Source of the DNA: Setaria digitata
Lineage: Eukaryota > Nematoda > Chromadorea > Rhabditida > Setariidae
Assembly (NCBI GenBank): GCA_003640385.1
Contig: RCAB01000432.1
Coordinates: 1-53,407, forward strand
DNA length: 53,407 nt
Direction of reading: 5' to 3'
Under the pieces are notes generated by a model. The model made no database searches. It worked only from the letters and a program-made list of their open reading frames with translations, and was not told the DNA's origin. The translations under genes and the position numbers were made by a program. Below, piece after piece: positions 24,901 to 37,050 of the stretch (position 1 is its first letter; every line of letters starts with the position of its first letter).

Positions 24901-26235
24901 AGCCATTTTTCAACTACTTTTAATTTCAGGTAAACTGATCTTTAGTCCACATAGTGGACTAAAAATCAGTTTTCATTTTAAAATGAGGAAATTTACAGTT
25001 TTCTTCTTAGAATTCAGATACTAGTTTTTAAAAAAAGAAAAAAGAGATATCGACTTAACCTTTGAGATACAGTATCCATATTTTTCAACTATTGTTTGCT
25101 GAAAAATGATCAGTTCACGATGACAATATTTGCCTCACTGTGAATGAACACTTCAGTGAATAGTTGGAAAGTTCACACCCAGGTAGTGTTGTATATTATT
25201 TGTGATCAGTAATGATGGAAATTTATGGCCAAGTGGAAGTAAAGTAAGTTTTGATTAAAGAGGTGTTAAATTAATGAAATGAAAAAAAAAAAAAAGAAGG
25301 GAACTGAAGGATGTTATTCGCAAAAAAGAAATTATCTCGAAAAGTGGTCAGTTGGGAATGAAATATCATTATTCCAAACAGTATGTTCTTGCCGAGTTTC
25401 GGTTATCCAGTAATCATTCAATTAAGAGTCATAAAAGTGTTTGTAATTGTTACATTATAGCTAAAATTATTATCTTTAATGAAGATCACTCTGAAGGTCA
25501 TCATTTTTTTTCCTTCTTTTAATTATCCATAAAATTTGAATTTCATATCAAATTCTATACAAAAAAAAGGAAAATAGTCAAAAAAGTAAAAGAATCACTT
25601 TGAAAATTTTGAACTGATAGTTTATTGAAATTCTTCTTAAGGAAATTTGAAATTAAAATAGTGTTCAATTTGTTTAAAACTTCAATTACGGCATCCATTC
25701 GAGCGCACCACTTTTCGCATTATTGTGCAAAATTAAATATTATGAATCAGATTACAAGTAATTAGCAATCCAGTCATTCTTTCTATGTTCATATCTTTTC
25801 TTCTTTCTTCCGCTACTTGCCTTTGATCATTATTACTATTATTATTATTATCTCATTCATCAAAACTATCAAATTCCAAGTTATAATACGGCCAGCAATA
25901 TAAAATAACATGTTCATGTCGATATAAGAAATTGCTGAAATTTTTAATTCGTTGGAACAATAAAAATGAAACAAGAAACAATCAAAAGTTATAAATTATG
26001 TTAACGTAAAGTGAATTGAAAAATTGCAAAAAAAGTTAAATTACAATAAGTTATCGAAAAAAAAAAGAAACCTTGAAAGCAGAAAGCACCAGTATTTTCG
26101 CTCTTCGAGGCACTTTCGTTCATCATCGGTCATTTCTTGAAAGGCACGGGACATATTGCAATGCATCGGATAACCATAAGGTGCCGGCGGAAATCCTTTC
26201 GATCCACCGGAACCCGGATGGTATACATCACTCAT
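11633..26235 (-). CDS. slo-1: Calcium-activated BK potassium channel SLO-1
   Basis: SLO-1 is the large-conductance voltage- and Ca2+-gated K+ channel of nerve and muscle membranes and the emodepside target. Exons, 5' to 3': 26072-26235, 23732-23840, 23265-23470, 21164-21266, 20723-20834, 20450-20601, 20190-20286, 19595-19668, 19291-19382, 18856-18966, 18636-18741, 18367-18519, 18001-18156, 17315-17427 or 16609-16721, 15524-15682, 15340-15416, 15112-15162, 14907-14951 (cassette), 14717-14783, 14322-14472, 13894-14118, 13246-13401, 12715-12844, 12421-12551, 12114-12308, 11876-12037 and 11633-11695. All phases agree and give 1119 residues with the cassette, 1104 without. Landmarks are the S0 segment after [11 protein letters not shown], the filter TVGYGD at about 314-319, the RCK1 start [35 protein letters not shown], and the calcium bowl [13 protein letters not shown] at about 944-956. 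The protein ends [15 protein letters not shown]. Confidence 0.97.
14907..14951 (-). other. slo-1: slo-1 45-nt cassette exon
   Basis: A 45-nt block between TTTCAG and G|GTAATA is open in the slo-1 frame and adds 15 residues, with [14 protein letters not shown], between KRI and ARATPM in the linker between RCK1 and RCK2. It enters and leaves in the same phase, so inclusion or skipping leaves the frame intact. The residues are acidic and Asn-rich, as in a solvent-exposed linker. That it is optional is inferred from the layout. Confidence 0.7.
16004..16034. repeat. (TA)n microsatellite
   Basis: An uninterrupted alternating AT run of about 31 bp lies in a slo-1 intron, 320 bp past exon 15 on its upstream side. 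Confidence 0.9.
16609..16721 (-). other. slo-1: slo-1 alternative exon 14b
   Basis: The exon is 113 nt between TTTCAG and GA|GTAAGC, entering in phase 0 and leaving in phase 2. It encodes [20 protein letters not shown] then [11 protein letters not shown], in the C-terminal part of RCK1. It is the same length and phase as 14a, with 27 of 37 codons encoding the same residue. Both cannot be joined in frame, because 14a leaves in phase 2 and 14b enters in phase 0. They should therefore be mutually exclusive. From memory this version is the closer match to the Caenorhabditis reference protein. Confidence 0.9.
17000..17101. repeat. GA-rich imperfect microsatellite
   Basis: About 100 bp consist almost only of GAGA, GGAA and GAAA units. 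On the slo-1 transcript this reads as a long CU-rich tract. It lies between alternative exons 14a and 14b, about 280 nt before the 14b acceptor. The purine frames it creates on either strand are not genes. Confidence 0.92.
17315..17427 (-). other. slo-1: slo-1 alternative exon 14a
   Basis: The exon is 113 nt between TTTCAG and GA|GTTTGT, phase 0 in and phase 2 out. It encodes [20 protein letters not shown] then [11 protein letters not shown], at the same place in RCK1 as 14b. The donor GTTTGT is weaker than the GTAAGC of 14b, but GTTTGT donors occur at other constitutive exons of this gene. Differences from 14b include Asp for Leu, Arg for Cys, and Ser-Cys for Gly-Phe. Confidence 0.9.
21685..21850. 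repeat. Degenerate 43-bp tandem repeat
   Basis: Four diverged copies begin around GAATATTG (21693), GAATGTTG (21736), GAATACAG (21778) and GAATACTG (21821), each followed by an ATTTG/ATTTA and AAATTATT block. They lie inside slo-1 intron 3 and are non-coding. Confidence 0.75.
21928..22013. repeat. (AAT)n microsatellite
   Basis: Over 80 bp of AAT units with small interruptions near the 3' end, within slo-1 intron 3. Confidence 0.95.
24932..24972. repeat. 41-bp near-perfect hairpin in slo-1 intron 1
   Basis: AAACTGAT-C-TTTAGTCCAC, then the loop ATA, then GTGGACTAAA-A-ATCAGTTT. The arms pair over 18 of 19 positions. It may be a transposon terminal relic, a small-RNA-like hairpin or chance; flanking sequence shows no coding region. 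Confidence 0.85.
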
Positions 26236-27841
26236 CCTTGATAATTTCTCTTCTAATTAATTAACTACCAATGAAGTAACACTGTAGAGGACAGAAGAAC
26301 ACCAACTTAAACAAAGTTTTATATATTTAAATAAATATAAACTTGTAAATATCAATACTGCTCGGCTGCTAAGTGCCGTAAGTTAATAGTACGTCCTTGT
26401 GGCTGCTCATTCCAAGAGCAAAAGAAAGCTAAGCAAGCTTACACATTATCAGTCTCCGCCTGCTAGCTTTGCCAATCCATCCTTCAATCTACCCCATCCA
26501 CCTAGCTTCCATCTAACAAAGCCACTACTATCAGCCGAATCAATTGCTAGTCCGCCTATTTCATTTCATTCCATATATCCTTCTCGATCAATACAGCCAA
26601 GCTGGGCTTCTTCGATCCTCAGAACCATCTCCATACATCTTATCATCCTATTGAATACGTCCCCTTGTTTTTTTTCCCGTCCTTATTATTTCCACTTCAC
26701 TTTTTACTGTTTCCATACTTTTCAATTTCATCATTTCCCCACATCAGAAGTTTGCTTTCCTTTTGATAGCCAAATTCCTTATTTCTGACCATGCTTTTGA
26801 ATATTTCCTCCATTAAAATGACACATGGTTTCAAATACCGTATCGTAACCTAATACATTCTATGTCAAAGACACAGTGCAATCCAACAACTTATAGGTGA
26901 GAGAAAATGTAGTGTCATTTCTCTTCCAGTAAGGGAGGCCAAATACAAACCATACGAGAGCCAAACTGCTGTTCATGTAAAAGATCGCTAAATGTACACG
27001 GTCAAGAACATTTCCGAAACTATTTCATTTCAGGAGAGTAGCTAATAAAAGTCTATTAAGAAATTTGGAATATAAATGTGGGATTAATTATACAAGTGGT
27101 ACAAATACTTCGTTTGTTTATTAGTTCAATCAAAAGTCATCCCAAACAAAAAAAAAAAAAAAAAAAAAACTGCCAACAGAAAAACGGCTTCAAATTCATA
27201 TTATCCAATCTTACTTGCTATTAACAATCATAACTTAAAAATCACTACAATAACTTCGATACAATTGATAAAACAGTTCAAACCAATATCAGTAACAAAG
27301 CCAAGGTCTAAAAAAGATTGAATATTATATAAGAGTCTGGAATAATAAAATGAAGTAAAAGAAATGTAGCCAACAATAAAAATACCTGAAAATAGTTAAA
27401 TAAAAAACGACTGCAATACAAAAGTTTCCATAAACACAATAATCACTTCAGCAAAGTCAAAAAACAATCTTTCACAATATCTGCAAAAAGCTTTACGTAA
27501 CACATTCACAATTTATAAAAAGGGATTTTTTGCACTGTTGGCATCTGAGCAAATTTATACGACTGGTGACAACAAAATCTTATAAACTGTAAATTGCAAG
27601 GTTCTTTTGTACATGGAAATAATGCACAATCTACAAAAAATTCGGTAATGCAGGCTCGCTTATCAATTTTCCATGCTAACCATCAATTAATTTTCTCAGT
27701 GGCAAAAAACCAAAGCTTGCATGAGAATTACGGATAATAGAGTTAATCGAGCACTAATTTTAAACGGTTTAGGGAATATAAAAGACTAAACATTAATATA
27801 ATTTCACAACAGTGCTTTCAGCACTTTAGCAAAATCATAAT
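26236..27841. promoter_or_regulatory. Upstream region of slo-1 and downstream region of hcf-1
   Basis: 1.6 kb lie between two minus-strand genes and should hold the slo-1 promoter and hcf-1 3' UTR. A 129-residue plus-strand frame at 26399-26788 is Ser/Pro/His/Phe-rich with no splice support and looks accidental. A poly-A run sits near 27150-27169. I see no convincing promoter motif. Confidence 0.45.
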
Positions 27842-30800
27842 TCAACCAATTCGAAGTCTTTTATACGGAATCTGCGTCGCTTGCGTTAGCGGTAGTCGCT
27901 GCTGTGGATGACGATGGCCACCGCCATTTGTACCAATAACAGTTACTGGACGAAAAGGTCGCTCCTGCAACCATCGCACCTGTGTTGCTGGCCCATAACC
28001 CTAAAAGGTAAGCTACCCAATTTTGAAAACTGCATCAAAGTTTCTATATACTTCATATTAAGATAAAATGAAAAAAAACTCATACCAGACAACCTTACAC
28101 ATTCTTGATACAATTACAATCAAAAGAAGTGAACTATGGAAAGGATAAGCATACCGCGTACTGGAAAAAAAGTTTATTACCTTCTCATTACGCGCTGCAA
28201 TTCGAAATATGATTGCGGGCTTGGAAGACTTATCAACATGTGCTGCGTGTAAATTTGCTAAAGAAACAATACAAAATGGATCAGAACCGACATAAACACG
28301 AACGAATGCAAGCTGAGTATCACGACCATGTGTATTGCGAACAGCCAGATACACACTATATTCCGTAACTTTACCTGAGAAATAAATAAAATAACAAGCA
28401 AAGTTCAGCTGAAGAGCAGCTTTTTAAAATAATGATTAGACCGCAGGAAAATAAGCTCAGAGCACGAAAATTTTTCATATGCCGATATCACCAAGTGTTT
28501 GCAGTGATGCTTAAGTCATTTCGATAATTTCGGACAAAACTGAACACGGAAAAGGGGACTGCATTGATAAGAAAAATTTACCAATAGAGCTTTGAGGTGG
28601 ATCCCAAGTTAAATGCGCTCCTTCCGGACTCTTCGTCACTTTGATATTAGAAGGAGCACCAGGATAACCAGGAAGACAGGTTTTGAAAGCCGTTACCTAA
28701 AAAGTGCCATATTCAACTGCTCTCGAAAAGTTCCGAGCAAGAAAATTTATGAAGTAGGTTAAGAAGCAATGAAAACAAACTGCTCCACTTTTAAGAAAAA
28801 TAATCGAAAATGCAGACAATAACAAATCTTACACAACAGTTTACCTCCGACCAATTGCCTCGACCACAAGCATTTATGCCAGCAACACGGAAATGGTAAG
28901 CAGTTCCAGCTTCAAGCTCAGCTTTTCTCAAATAACTTGCCTGAACTCCAAGCTCACATTCATTCTACGAAAATTTCGAGAATTATAAAATGTATAATAG
29001 AAAATAAAATCGGTAGATTTTAATTGAATGCAAGTCTTGCTTTTTCTAGTGATTCGTAATATTTGGCCTTCAAGAATTTCAGTGTGAAGAAACTCAATTC
29101 AGATAATACATGAAAAGAAGTTAGGAACTTCAAATTATGGATGTACGTCTTCATTAACCAATACTTCTTATCAATCAATACTAGCGATGCAAGTAAGGTT
29201 ATAATAATACAAGAAGAATAAAAAGTACCCCTACGGAATCTTCCATGCCAGTATTATTACATGGCAAAAAATAGTGCGTTACGAGATGACTTGTCCCTTT
29301 GATGATTCCAACGTTGTACCATTCCGGTTCTGGCTTCTGCTAAATAAAAGTTAATGTCACGGAAAGATTAATAACTAAAATTAATTAATGAACTGATTTA
29401 CATCGAAAAAAGTGTGGCTTCCAAATCTGAATTCAGTAATAGCAAGTAAAAGATATATGTTACAGTTGAAAATTAAGAAACTGAAAGTTGCCTCTGGAGA
29501 GGTAGAGCGCTGAGACCGACTAAATTGCGTAGCAGTAGATTCAACTTTGAGTACTGTAATAGATGATGCAGATTTTTTGATAACTGTTGCTGGGGATTCT
29601 TCAACTGATGCGCTTTCAGCGTTTTCGGCGTTCACTGCAACCGCAACAGAAGCGGATGTTTTTTCATCAGACACTGTTGACAGAGGTTGAAGCACCTCCA
29701 CTGGTTTCACAGTTTCAGCTGCTAATGATGTCGAAGACTCCGATTTCTCCAGACAAACTGAGGCTTCCTCGCCGTTAGATGTTTCTGCTGATTGTCGAAG
29801 GACTGATTCTCCAGCATGGTCTGAATCAGAATCAACTTCCTGAATTTGAAGCTTCCCGCTATCAAGTGATGAATCTAGGTCGACGCTTTGTTCCCTTCTT
29901 TCGATAAGAATATCACCTTTCGTTTTATCTCTATCCACATCCTCAACTTTTATTTCTTTAACAACTGGCATAACATTCCCTTCAACATTGTCGTTATCCA
30001 TCTTATTAGTTTTCTCTTCTTTACATTCTTCAACCATTGCCGCAATTTCAATTTTATCTTAAATAACTTTTTAACAAATTAATTTTACACTACGGGAATG
30101 ATGAAAAAATACACCAGTCACATTATTTTTTTGAACAGTTTTGGAATCAAGTTATGGCAAACATTGCATGAAACGCAAAAAGATAATCTTGTGAAAGTAT
30201 AGCAAATCTTAAAACACAAGAAATTAAAAAAAAAAAAAGAAAAAAAAAAAGGAAAGTAAATCTTAAAACATACCGAGTCTAATGGTGTCAGCGTTGGCTG
30301 CCGGTTTACTTTCATCTCCCTTCTTGACATCTTTTTCCATGGGACATTTCTCCTCAGTAACGCTATTAGCTGAAGGTATTTCAACTTGGACATCAGTAGG
30401 CGAAGCAGCTATTGCCATCACATTTATTTTTGATCGGATTACATTGGCTGAAGCAACTGTTTCCCCAGGATGTGTACACGGAACCTAAACAAATACAGAT
30501 ATGCAGTGATAAATTAAGTTTAAAATCTAATGTTACTCTGCAAAACGTTTCGGTAAATTATGCCATCCTTCTACCAAAATAAATATAAAATAGGATCCAG
30601 TTCTCAATTTACCAGAAGCGAAGCCGAGGTTTTAATAAATAGCAGATTTACTTTAAGATATCACAACAAAATAAATGTTACTTTTTTATGAGAATCAGCT
30701 GAAATTCATTTTGATCATATAAAGTTCATACTTTATGAGTCGCTTGCATATAAGTTCCACCCACCGGTGACACATTTGCTTTTTTAGTTTCTTGTGTAAC

Positions 30801-33800
30801 CAGTCCTAAAGAACGATAAGCAGCAGAATCAGATGACTGTTTGACATGTTGTTCACTTGCATCACTATTTTGAATAGCACTGCTCTCACCATCAGGAGCT
30901 GTTTCATCCAGAAGATTTTGCGGCAAACCAACCTGAAAGAAACATAAATACAAAAAAGGCTGAAGGAAGTAAAATATTGTCATCCCAATTAGAAAGACTA
31001 CAGTTACAGTGCAGAGAGCTAGATGAGAACCTGAAGTAGATGAAGTCATTTTCGTTACAACCTTCTTAATGGAGTGATAAACGTGTTACGAACATCAACG
31101 TTTGGCATCACCGGAGTGGTATATGTTGTTCCCTGCGTGGAAATTGATGGTGCATGTTCCGCAGTTATTGTCGCAGATTCTGCACTGTTATTTCCTGGTT
31201 GAACAACGTGTGACGTCACAGAATCAACAACTGCCATCTGTGAACTATCTCCACTATCAACGTTTGAGGCTGGTACAGTGGGACAATTCGCCTGCTGTAG
31301 AAATAAGAGTTTGTGTGGTGCTGTACAACCAGCGCCAGGTGCCTTAGTCACCAGAATCGCTTTTGCAGCTGGATGTTTTACAATAGTTGCCTAAAATTGA
31401 AATTTGAGATGCGAGAATGCGACACTCTATTGCATAATTTTCAAAATCGACAGCTATCTCATTCACCGACTCAAAAAGCTAGTGCCGCCTGCCAACAGGA
31501 GAGTCGGTAATTGGAAAGCCGACCAGATCCTGCAGCCACCACTGTGGACATCATCAATTAATTTCGATTTAAATACAGCGTTCTACTTGGCAAGCAACAT
31601 CTATTTAGTGGATAAAAGGTTAAGAAATCGTGTAAAGAGAATAAGCTATTTCAGTCCTTCGAAAACATTAACCCGGATATAATAGATTAAAGTGTTACAA
31701 AGCAAAGATGTATGAGAATTAGGAAAAGACGAAATATTGCTGAGAACTAAAGCCTATGGTGACTCAGCTAATTGTGTAACTTTTGTGAACGAAAGTTCCG
31801 GTACCCTGAAACGAACAAGAGAGCAACGAATAATAAAACGAGCTCAAATAACTTAACGGATACAGCCACTAAACGGTACGAAATAAAGCAAATAAAACAT
31901 TGCACCAACAAAGAATAATGCAGATAAACAAACTAGGGACGATGAAAGCTAGTTAAATCAACAAATTATGATATAATGAGAAAAAGTAAGATGAAGGATA
32001 ACATTCAGAAACCTTGAAAAAAAGAAACAGGAAAATTAATATCATTAAATTAAAAAAAAAGGATGGGAAACCATGAAAGTCATGCACCAACTACAAGAAA
32101 ATTCAGAAGAAAATCAAGTACTATTTCGCTTATAGTTTGTAGACTTTTTGTTTGTCCAAACTTTTTTTTTTCCTCTAAGAGTCATATGCATGTAAAAGAT
32201 GTAGCAGAAGACAACCGTTCCCAACTTTATTGGAAATATATAAATAAGGAACAGAAGTTGCAAAAAACAAATAATAAACTCACCTGATTTGCAGTAGTGA
32301 ATCTCGGCGCAGGCAAAACACGAAGAATATGGCCACGAGGACCATGAGCCATAATAGCTGTACCGCGTGGTGCTCCCCTAACTACTTTCATTACTTGTGG
32401 TCCACTGGCTCCAGTACTTCGAATTGCTATCACTTTGCCTGCCAAAGGTTTTGGTGTTGCACTCACACGAAGACCTGCCGCTGTTCTCATAACTGAAAAG
32501 TTTACGTTGGCATGGGAAGCTGGACGTTATAACTCTCTTCAAATCTGTTCCTTTTTTTGCTCCATCTTTATTAAAGTTTTAGTGAAAGAACCATTGAGTG
32601 CTCGCAAATCAGAAATACCAAATATCATCTATACCACACTTTCACTCTTTTCGAGTTTCTTCGAGGCAGCTAAATCCTCGAATGGATGCTGTGTGCAAAA
32701 AAAAAAAAAAAAAAAAAAAGATAAAGAAAAAGGACCTCTCGAGTAACTCAAACTGTTTATGCGACAATAACTCGAAACTTCAATGAAATGAATTAAAACT
32801 TCAGCAAATGAAAACTCGGACTGTGTTGCGGGATTATCCAATTAAAAATAAAACTAACCATCATCAGACTTCGTTTCAAATTTGCGTAACTGCAAAAAAT
32901 ATGCTTCAGCCGTAGGCACAGCATTCCAGCACACTTCCAGCCCCGACACTGTGGCACGAATAAGCTGTACACGCCCAGGTGCGTCCGGTTTATCCGTCTC
33001 CAAATACCACATATCTTTACAGCAAACCTAAAATGATATCCACACTTAATCTTGAAAAAACAGAGGACCAATTCCTACAAGTCTGCAAAAATCTGCAGCG
33101 AATCCTTTGAGAACAGATATGCTGGGCTAGAAAAAGGAATTAAAACAAAATTCCATGGAAGCAAAAATTTCAGCTACCCGCAAAGACAGTACCTGATTAT
33201 TCCAAGCTTTGCGATACCCATCTCTTCCGGACCATACGTACAAGCGTTTATTAATAACAACTGCACTGTGTCCCGCTCGAGCTCTGGGTACTGCGGCTAA
33301 ATTTACCATTTTCTAAGATAGCGATCAAAGACCATTTCAGCTGCATAGGAAAATCGACAAAGTAACAAGCAAAGACTTTTCCATTACTTTAGCACGGTAT
33401 ATAACTTTAAGATTTTTTAATATTTGGCATCTGCCGCTTACATTCAAGCAGTTCTAACGAAAGGTCTTCCCAGCACATCGTCCGTAAGTTCAACGAAGCA
33501 AGAGTATTTGTACACTTCCATTCTCTTTCAATTTGCTGCAGTTTCATATCCGGTGTCAACAGAGGTACCCAACCGCCGAATACTATCATTCTGAACATCC
33601 AATATAGTAATGAAATTTAGCAAAATTAATCTTGAAACCGAACATGACCATCAGCTCCTATCGAGTTATCCCATCAGTCATAGTTGAGCTAAATCTACAG
33701 AATAAGTTTTTTCTTTCTCTATCTCACGATTACTTTTAAGTCTTACAACAAGTTTGTTATCAAGATGGAGAAATAAGTCAACAGTGACCCCATTTTTCAC

Positions 33801-35627
33801 ATAGCTTGTTCAACTCAGGTTGAAGATATTTATTTTAAAATGTTGAAAAAGTACCTTTCTGCAATAACATTAGCAGAATGTAGCGAACGTGGTAATGGAG
33901 GGACACCACCAACTTCCGGTTTCGTCCATGTCATTGAAACAAGATCTAAAATCCATAAATCACCTAGACGACAACCATTCATCCCACCAAATATTATCAT
34001 TCGTCGATTTTCACCATCACTTTCCACTATGACCGCAGAATGTGACTCACGTGGAGGCGGAGAAGGTCCATAGGTCTATAATTTTGAAGAGGTTAATGAG
34101 CAATGACAGATGCCACTGAAGAGAAGCTTCCTTGTCAGTATGAACTGTGCTGAAAAACTTTCGTTCAAAAAAAGTGTCTTACAGGTTTATTGGTCTAGAG
34201 TATAAACTTTAGGCTTTAGCATGATAATTAATCGATATTTCAAAACAGGGAACTACCTAAACCATACTATAAACGGTTGGAACGCCAGCTTAAAATCTCT
34301 AAATTATATAATTAGAGATTTTGAGCATAAAAACAATCTGATTCAAATGTAGGAAACTGGAACTAACTTCCGGAAATTCCCACTGCAAATTATTGCTTGC
34401 TTTATTGAGGTCCAAAACATACAAATCGTTCAAGTATCGTGGAACATTATTTTTTGGATCCTCACTAGCGTTCGCCAAACCGCCGAATATGTAGCAAAAC
34501 TAAAACCAAAAAAATAAATAAATAAATAAAACTGCAAAAAAGTTTCTTTGAAACATACAACATTGTGAATTACCAGTTTGTATAATGAATAAACTCTACC
34601 TGATTAGAAGCAAGTGTGAAAGAATGACCCAAACGAGCACATGGAGCAGATTGTCCAGTTTTTGGAGGACGCGGTCGCAAACGCTTCCACTCCCATTTAC
34701 TGGCTTGAAGCTCGTAAAGATCTGCGGAATACCTAAAATAAAACTAGATTTGGTAAGTCATCTCTCGAAAAGGTACTAAAGGAAAAGTTTGGTTGTTTTG
34801 CTTCCATACTTACATTGCAGTAAAGATCTCATAAACTTTGCCCCGAAAAATTGCCTAGTAGAAAATCTTACAAACCTTCCATACTCCACCATACCACCAA
34901 AGAGGTAAATTCTAGTACCATCACAAATAATTCCATAAGCTGCACAGCCAGGTGGCACCTCACCTTTGACGGCCGGGACGAACCACTGATTTGTTGCTAT
35001 AAGTAGAAAAAGAAAAATAAACTGACATGGCTTACGTATTCAAAAAAAAAATACAAAATCACCAAACATGTTATTGAAGATGATATGGCCGACGATAATG
35101 GAAGGGTTGTGAGTTACACAGACAACGAATCTATTCATAGTGTAATCATTCTACAAATACTATGAATCTTTCTCCCGAAAAAAGAATTTTTCTTAAAAAT
35201 GATAACCTGTATTATAAACATGCAGCTCGTCGACAATACCTTCATTGCCTCCACCAAAAACTATCATCAAATCTTTGATTGAAACTGCTCGATGTCCATG
35301 GCGCGGTCTAATTTTTCAAAAAATTAAACAAAGATATTTAGTAACAAACTAAACTGCTTTAGGACTAATCTTCAATCGACCTAAACTTTTCAATCTTAGT
35401 CTTGACCTCTTTATAAGAAAAATTCCTGTTAACCATTAGAAGTCTAGATTTTATGAGCGATAGGAACCGTTACAATTTCTTTTCAGTCCGCTTCATGCAG
35501 TCACCTATGATTACGACCTTAACTCCATTCAAACATACCGGGGTGTAGGACCCGTCGTATTTACCACTTTCTTCCATTTCAGCGTTGACGACATATCACC
35601 TGACTTTTCTTGCTTAGTTGCACTCAT
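27842..35627 (-). CDS. hcf-1: Host cell factor 1 (kelch and fibronectin-III chromatin regulator)
   Basis: HCF-1 is a nuclear co-regulator that links transcription factors to histone-modifying complexes. Exons, 5' to 3': 35539-35627, 35207-35307, 34876-34996, 34600-34732, 34368-34499, 33855-34075, 33442-33590, 33193-33296, 32859-33027, 32284-32492, 31090-31390, 31008-31030 (tentative 23-nt exon), 30732-30932, 30274-30484, 30057 down to about 29546 (3' end unresolved), 29229-29339, 28845-28964, 28582-28696, 28181-28374 and 27842-28000. This gives about 1124 residues. The kelch propeller shows [47 protein letters not shown] and [21 protein letters not shown] low-complexity acidic Ser/Thr middle follows, then the C-terminal FN3 pair with [16 protein letters not shown] and [20 protein letters not shown]. 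The basic end YKRLRIG could be a nuclear signal. I found none of the vertebrate proteolytic repeats. Confidence 0.95.
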
Positions 35628-37035
35628 CGTTCAACACCCAAGATTATAAATAGAGAAATATAATTCTGAAAACTTATTCGAATTTATAATTTCCTTAAAT
35701 ACTTAAACAGCATAATTTGTTCTCTTACCTAGAAATTATGTTCGTCTATCCTTTATTATCCAGATACTCCCCCTGGGATACACTAAATTTAACGATCTTT
35801 CATATAATTCTTAAAAGTTAAGTTTCTCAACAAAAGTGTTTAAGGGAAAAAAAGGTAGTTATTCAGGAGATAATAAAGAATGGCTAGCAAAGTACTCAGT
35901 ATGAGAAAGGCATTAGAACAAAAGACGAATTATCAGAACGTTTAGGAGGAATAAATAAGGATTACCAAATACGAAGCTCTGCTGAAGGCCTCAAATCTAC
36001 AGAGAGAGCAAACTATAACTTATGTGCGTAAAAGAAAAATTTTTCATGCAGTGAAAAAATGAAGAAGGCAATAGCATGATAAGAAGGAAAAAACGAAATG
36101 ATTCAATAAGTGGCCTTGAGCAAGTAGCATCTATTACGCACCCCATGGGATGAATAACTTTTTGATGGCAATAAAATACAGAAAAAAAAAATGATGAAAG
36201 GCAGTAACAAACAATTCTATGAGCAAAAGTAACACTGCGTTTATATAAATAAATAATAAAATGATGCCTGATTTGTTAGCGAAAAGAGATTAACATTTCC
36301 CGTTTTCTCTTTTTCTCAACACACAGCTTCTTCCTGATATATAGCCCCTTCCCGACGTGACTTCTTCCGATGTATGGCTTCCTGTCGACGTATAGCTTCT
36401 TTCCAACGTACAGCTTCCTCCTCTTCAAGAAAATCCCAATCTATTATGAAAATGGTGGCTCGAAATATTGGCATGACATGAGATGAGAGGTTGGGATATA
36501 AGTTAAAATATTGCTGCTGCCAATCTATCCTCAAGGCGATATGAAACTGATGTCGCATGTCACAACAGAAAATTGATGATCAATTTGTGATCGAAAGGAA
36601 GCGAAAAAATGAAAAGTTAAACAATCTTTTCTACTTATATACTTCTTAACTACTCATATCACTCCATCAAGCGCAAATAATTTCAGAACTCAGAACATTC
36701 GTGCTACAATCTATTCTGTCCATCTATTGGTTTCACTCTAGTTAAGAAGAACCTATCAGCAGTTAAATTCTGTCCATTCCGAAATGGTATTTCCAGTATG
36801 TGCGAGACAGACAAGACGAGTTAAGAAAGCAGACTGGTAATTTGTGGCTGAAAACTGGATACGGGAAATTGTTGGCAAATTTCCATTCGCGCCTGCTACA
36901 TCTTCCCTTACCAATCCGCTATGTTGAAATGCGGTAATTAACGGAAGGCTTCGATATATGCCGTCCTTCAGTGCCTTATTGTCACGTGCTGTTTTGTAGA
37001 ATTGTAGCATATTTCTATCAGTTTTAGTTATTTCA
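35628..37035. promoter_or_regulatory. Divergent promoter region of hcf-1 and ARPC5
   Basis: 1.4 kb lie between the starts of two divergent genes. The only structured piece is the 18-bp minisatellite at 36323-36427. Frames at 36316-36558 and 36756-37010 on the minus strand are probably by-products of it and of chance. An acceptor TTATTTCAG ends at 37036, 14 nt before the ARPC5 start codon, as for trans-splicing. Confidence 0.45.
36323..36427. repeat. Degenerate 18-bp minisatellite
   Basis: Six diverged units, five of 18 bp and one of 15 bp, resemble ATAGCTTCTTTCCAACGT. They begin at 36323, 36341, 36359, 36374, 36392 and 36410. On the minus strand the array reads as charged hexapeptides such as WKEAIRRQEAIHRKK, which explains the frame there. 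No flanking exon signals tie it to a gene. Confidence 0.75.
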
Positions 37036-37050
37036 GAAAGCGGTCAGTAA

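Noticed and set aside
26399..26788. 129-codon plus-strand frame upstream of slo-1
   Set aside because: Composition is Ser/Pro/His/Phe-rich as expected from pyrimidine-rich DNA, with no splice signals, domain or partner exons. It lies in the slo-1 promoter region.
33297..33313. Alternative acceptor TATCTTAG for the hcf-1 exon at 33193-33296
   Set aside because: Its phase does not match the preceding exon (it would create a stop), whereas AAATTTAG at 33297 gives [12 protein letters not shown], the family spacing.
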